From: Chamaecrista fasciculata
Taxonomy: Eukaryota > Streptophyta > Magnoliopsida > Fabales > Fabaceae
Assembly (NCBI GenBank): GCA_003254925.1
Contig: QANZ01020749.1
Coordinates: 191,307 to 255,306, forward strand
Reading direction: 5' to 3'
Length of the DNA stretch: 64,000 nucleotides
Shown here: positions 60,601 through 64,000 of the stretch, piece by piece
Layout: each line of letters begins with the position of its first letter
Position numbering within the stretch: position 1 is the first letter of the stretch
The notes under the pieces: generated by a model
What the model was told of the DNA's origin: nothing
The model's input: only the letters and a program-made list of their open reading frames with translations
Databases searched by the model: none
Program-made: the position numbers and the translations under genes

Positions 60601-63205
60601 ATTTGCTTAAAAAAAACTATCCATAAATAGATTGTCGGGTTCTAGCCGGGACGTGCCGGCTAGAAATCGGCACCCTATTTTTGGAAAGTTTTTGAATTTA
60701 GGCAAGAGCCATCAAATTTAGTGGCTCAAAACCTATCATTTCTTATATATACACTTTTGGTCAAAGTGCAATTCTGAAATTGAATGAGAAAGCTCACTTT
60801 TTAGTACTTAAATTTATTCCTAAATTATGATTTAGTCCCTAAATATTGAAAATATACATCTTAGTCCATGATTTGTTTTCGCAAACATCAACTATTTAAG
60901 GTATGTTTGGGTTAGCTCTTGAGCATTTTATTTTCTGTTACAAATCATTTTTGTGACACACATATATATGGCTTACTATCGTATTACAAAGCTCATATTG
61001 ATCTATTTATATAACAATTATATGAGTTGAACTTAATTGCATTGCAAGGGTTTTTCCCTAGTCTATAGAAAAAATTGTGAGAAAAATGTACATTGGTAGC
61101 GGCAAAATTCTTCCTTTTATTTTCTTTTCCTTTTTTTAAGTATTAAGTTGTTTAAAATAACAACTTTCCATAAATAGAGTGCCTCGGCTAGAACCCGACA
61201 CCCTATTTTTGGAAAGTTTTTTAATTTAGGCAAGAGGCATCAAATTTAGTTGCTCAAAACCTATCATTCTTATATTTACACTTTTGGTCAAAGTGCAATA
61301 CTGAAATTGAAAGAGAAATCCCACTTTTTTGTTCTTAAATTTATTCCTAAATTATGATTTAGTTCCTACATATTGAAAATATACATCTTAGTCCATGATT
61401 TTTTATCGCAAACATCAACTATTTAAGGTATGTTTGGGTTAGCTCATGAGCATTTTATTTTCTGTTATGAATCTTTTTTGTGATACACATATATATGGCT
61501 TACTATCGTATTACAAAGTTCATATCGATCTATTTATATAACAATTATATGAGTTGAACTTATCTGCATTGCATGGGTTGGGCCCTAGTCTATAGAAAAA
61601 ATTGTGAGGAAAATGTACATTGGTAGCGGCAAAATTCCTCTTTTTTTTTTAAGTTTTAATTTGTTTAAAATAAAAACTTTCCATAAATAGAGTGCCGGGT
61701 TCGGCACCGTATTTTTGGAATGTTTTTGAATTTAGGCAAGAGGCATCAAATTTAGTGGCTCAAAACCTATCATTTCTTATATATACACTTTTGGTCAAAT
61801 TGCAATACTGAAATTGAAAGAGAAAGCCCACTTTTTAGTACTTAAATTTATTCCTAAATTATGATTTAGTCCCTAAATATTGAAAATATACATCTTAGTC
61901 CATGATTGTTTTTCGCAAAGATAAACTATTTAAGGTATGTTTGGGTTAGCTCATGAGCATTTTATTTTCTGTTACGAATCTTCTTGTGATACACATATAT
62001 ATGGCTTAATATCGTATTACAAATTTCATATCGATCTATTTATATAACAATTATATGAGTTGAACTTATCTGCATTGCATGGGTTGGGCACCAGTCTAAA
62101 GAAAAAATTGTGAAGAAAATGTACATTGGTAGCGGCAAAATTCCTCCTTTTTTTAAGTTTTAATTTTTTTTTAAAAAAATTTCCATAAATAGAGTGTCGG
62201 GTTCTAGCCGGGAGGTCCCGGCTAGAACACGACACCCTATTTTTGGAAAGTTTTTGAATTTAGGTAAGAGGCATCAAATATAGTGGCTCAAAACCTACTA
62301 TTTCTTATATATACAGTTTTGGTCAAAGTGCAATACTGAAATTGAAAGAGAAAGCCCATTTTTAGTACTTAAATTTATTCCTAAATTATGATTTAGTCCC
62401 TAAATATTGAAAATATACATCTTAGTCCATGACTTTTTTTTTTCGCAAACATCAACTATTTAACGTATGTTTGGGTTAGCTCATGAGTATTTTATTTTCT
62501 GTTACGAATCTTTTTTGTGATACTCATATATATGGCATACTATCGTATTACATAGTTCATATCGATTTATTTATATAACAATTATATGAGTTGAACTTAT
62601 CTGCATTACAGGGGTTGGCCCCTAGTCTATAGAAAAAATTGTGAGGAAAACGTACATTGGTAGCGGCAAAATTCCTCCTTTTATTTTTTTTTCCTTTTTT
62701 TAAGTTTTAATTTGTTTAAAATAAAAACTTTCCATAAATAGAGTGCCGGGTTCTAGGCGGGACGTCCCGGCTAGAACTCGGCACCCTATTTTTGGAAAGT
62801 TTTTGAATTTAGGCAAGAGGCATCAAATTTAGTGGCTCAAAACCTATCATTTCTTATTTATACACTTTTGGTCAAAGTGCAATACTAAAATTGAAAGAGA
62901 AAACCCACTTTTTAGTACTTTAATTTATTCCTAAATTATGATTTAGTCCCTAATTATTAAAAATATACATCTTAGTCCATGATTGTTTTTCGCAAACATA
63001 AACTATTTAAGGTATGTTTCGGTTAGCTCATGAGCATTTTATTTTCTGTTACGAATCTTTTTTGTGTTACACATATATATGGCTTACTATCGTATTAAAA
63101 GTTCATATCAATCTATTTATATAACAATTATATGAGTTGAACTTATCTTCATTGCATGGGATGGGCCCTAGTCTATAGAAAAAATTGTGAGGAAAATGTA
63201 CATTC
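60388..63205. repeat. Tandem array of about 530-bp units with internal palindrome
   Basis: A shared TTCTGTTAC/GAATC anchor recurs near 60390, 60935, 61462, 61969, 62509 and 63046, giving units of 545, 527, 507, 540 and 537 bp. Each unit contains GTATTACAAAGTTCATATCG, TATGAGTTGAACTTATCTGC, CCATAAATAGAGTG, a GC-rich palindrome and CACTTTTGGTCAAAGTGCAA. No coding frame runs through it. The last unit is cut by an LTR at 63206. Confidence 0.9.
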
Positions 63206-64000
63206 TGTTGGGAAATCCCGGAGCAAAAACACGCAGCGGAAGCAAAAGTGTGAACAAAAATTTTATGCGCTGCCCAAGATTTCCCACCCGAGATCCGCTA
63301 GTTGAATTTAAAACTCGTTAGATAAATGGTATACCTCAAAGTTTCAATCGGCTTGGTTGTACTTAGGCGAGTTCGAGAAGTCCACTATCAGCGTCCTTCC
63401 TCCACCGGTGATCCACACAAACAGTTTGTCGGGCACCAAGGTGCTAGCCTTCTGTTCCTTTCTCCAAAGGAACCAGGGAACTGAATCTACAGAGTTTTGA
63501 TTCAAGAACTCTTTCTTGAACCAAATATGATGGTGGCGCAAAAGGAGAAGACAACAACAAAACTCCTTTTGTTTTTCTTCTCTCAAAACCCTAAAGGTAG
63601 ATCAATTCGAATTTTCACTAACTCTTTAGGAAAATCGAATTTTCTCTCTCTAGCTATGGAGGTGGCGATTTTTCTCTCTCTCTACAAGGAGGAAGACAAA
63701 ATCACAAATGAGCTCTCTATTGACCTAGGCGCCTAGCACCTTAGGTTTTATAATTATTTTTAGAGCATTATTATAATTCCAAAATCATAATAATATGGCT
63801 TCATGAATTGAATTTCAAATTATAATATTACCATAATATTTAATTTAAATTCAAATCGTAATCTTAGAGAAGCAAATGAGAGATCAAATCTCCCTTAAAA
63901 ATCCTCCAAGATGGCGCCATGCTCTTCCCATTTATCCTTGGAATTTTATAAATCAAAAACCTTCCTAACTCTTAGGAAGTCATGATTCTCCAAAGATCCT
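63206..64000 (+). mobile_element. LTR of a copia-type retrotransposon, runs off the window
   Basis: Starts TGTTGGGAAATCCCGGAGC directly after tandem-array sequence, whose unit should continue TACATTGGTAGCGGC but stops at TACATTC. It contains CGCAGCGGAAGC, ACAAACAGTTTG and GGTGCTAGCC blocks, shared with 11155-12420. No primer site appears before the window ends, so its full length and orientation are unproven. The candidate 5-bp flank is CATTC. Confidence 0.65.

Noticed and set aside
60388..63205. Regular spacing suggesting a CRISPR array
   Set aside because: The units are about 530 bp and similar over their whole length, with no repeat/spacer structure, in a plant genome.

Overview
The window is nuclear DNA from a eudicot plant. 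It is AT-rich, has long introns, and carries a dense load of plant transposons: a LINE, Ty1-copia elements, a short TRIM-like LTR element, Mutator-type hairpin MITEs, hAT MITEs and PIF/Harbinger MITEs. No bacterial, organellar or CRISPR sequence was seen. Runs of N lie at 5645-5940 and 18858-18898, with a single N at 11032.

Three complete host genes lie in tandem on the minus strand. (1) 6821-23385 encodes a LETM1-family mitochondrial inner-membrane cation/proton exchanger: 14 coding exons, 755 codons plus stop. (2) 33720-40638 encodes an ankyrin-repeat, integrin-linked-kinase-like protein kinase (ILK1/ILK2 type): 11 exons, 479 codons plus stop. (3) 46503-58735 encodes a WD40 plus type II inositol polyphosphate 5-phosphatase of the FRA3/5PTase12 type: 11 exons, 1098 codons plus stop. 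I read every splice junction by eye. All junctions keep phase, and every intron is GT-AG except one GC-AG intron in the kinase gene. From memory, Arabidopsis keeps pieces of the same trio next to each other in three duplicated regions, so this looks like an ancestral gene block.

Layout: 1-6400 holds a LINE pseudogene flanked by two Mutator-type hairpin elements. 6.8-24.3 kb is the LETM1 gene, whose large introns contain old LTR elements, three hAT MITEs and a Tourist-like MITE. 24.5-33.6 kb is a nest of long-TIR elements. One of them (24547-26933) has identical 184-bp TIRs, a 9-bp target duplication and two small convergent genes (GRF zinc finger and PB1-like). 33.7-40.7 kb is the kinase gene. 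41-46.5 kb is intergenic with three more hairpin elements. 46.5-58.7 kb is the phosphatase gene, one intron of which contains a dead copia element with a TRIM and other LTRs nested in it. 60.4-63.2 kb is a tandem array of about 530-bp units, each with a GC-rich palindrome. It is cut by an LTR that runs off the right edge.

The most distinctive signal is the group of at least seven foldback elements whose ends begin GGG or GG and whose arms repeat GGTACC- or GGTCC-type motifs. Target-site duplications of 9 bp (10 bp in one) can be read directly, which places them with Mutator-like (MULE) transposition. I saw no catalytic MULE transposase in the window.
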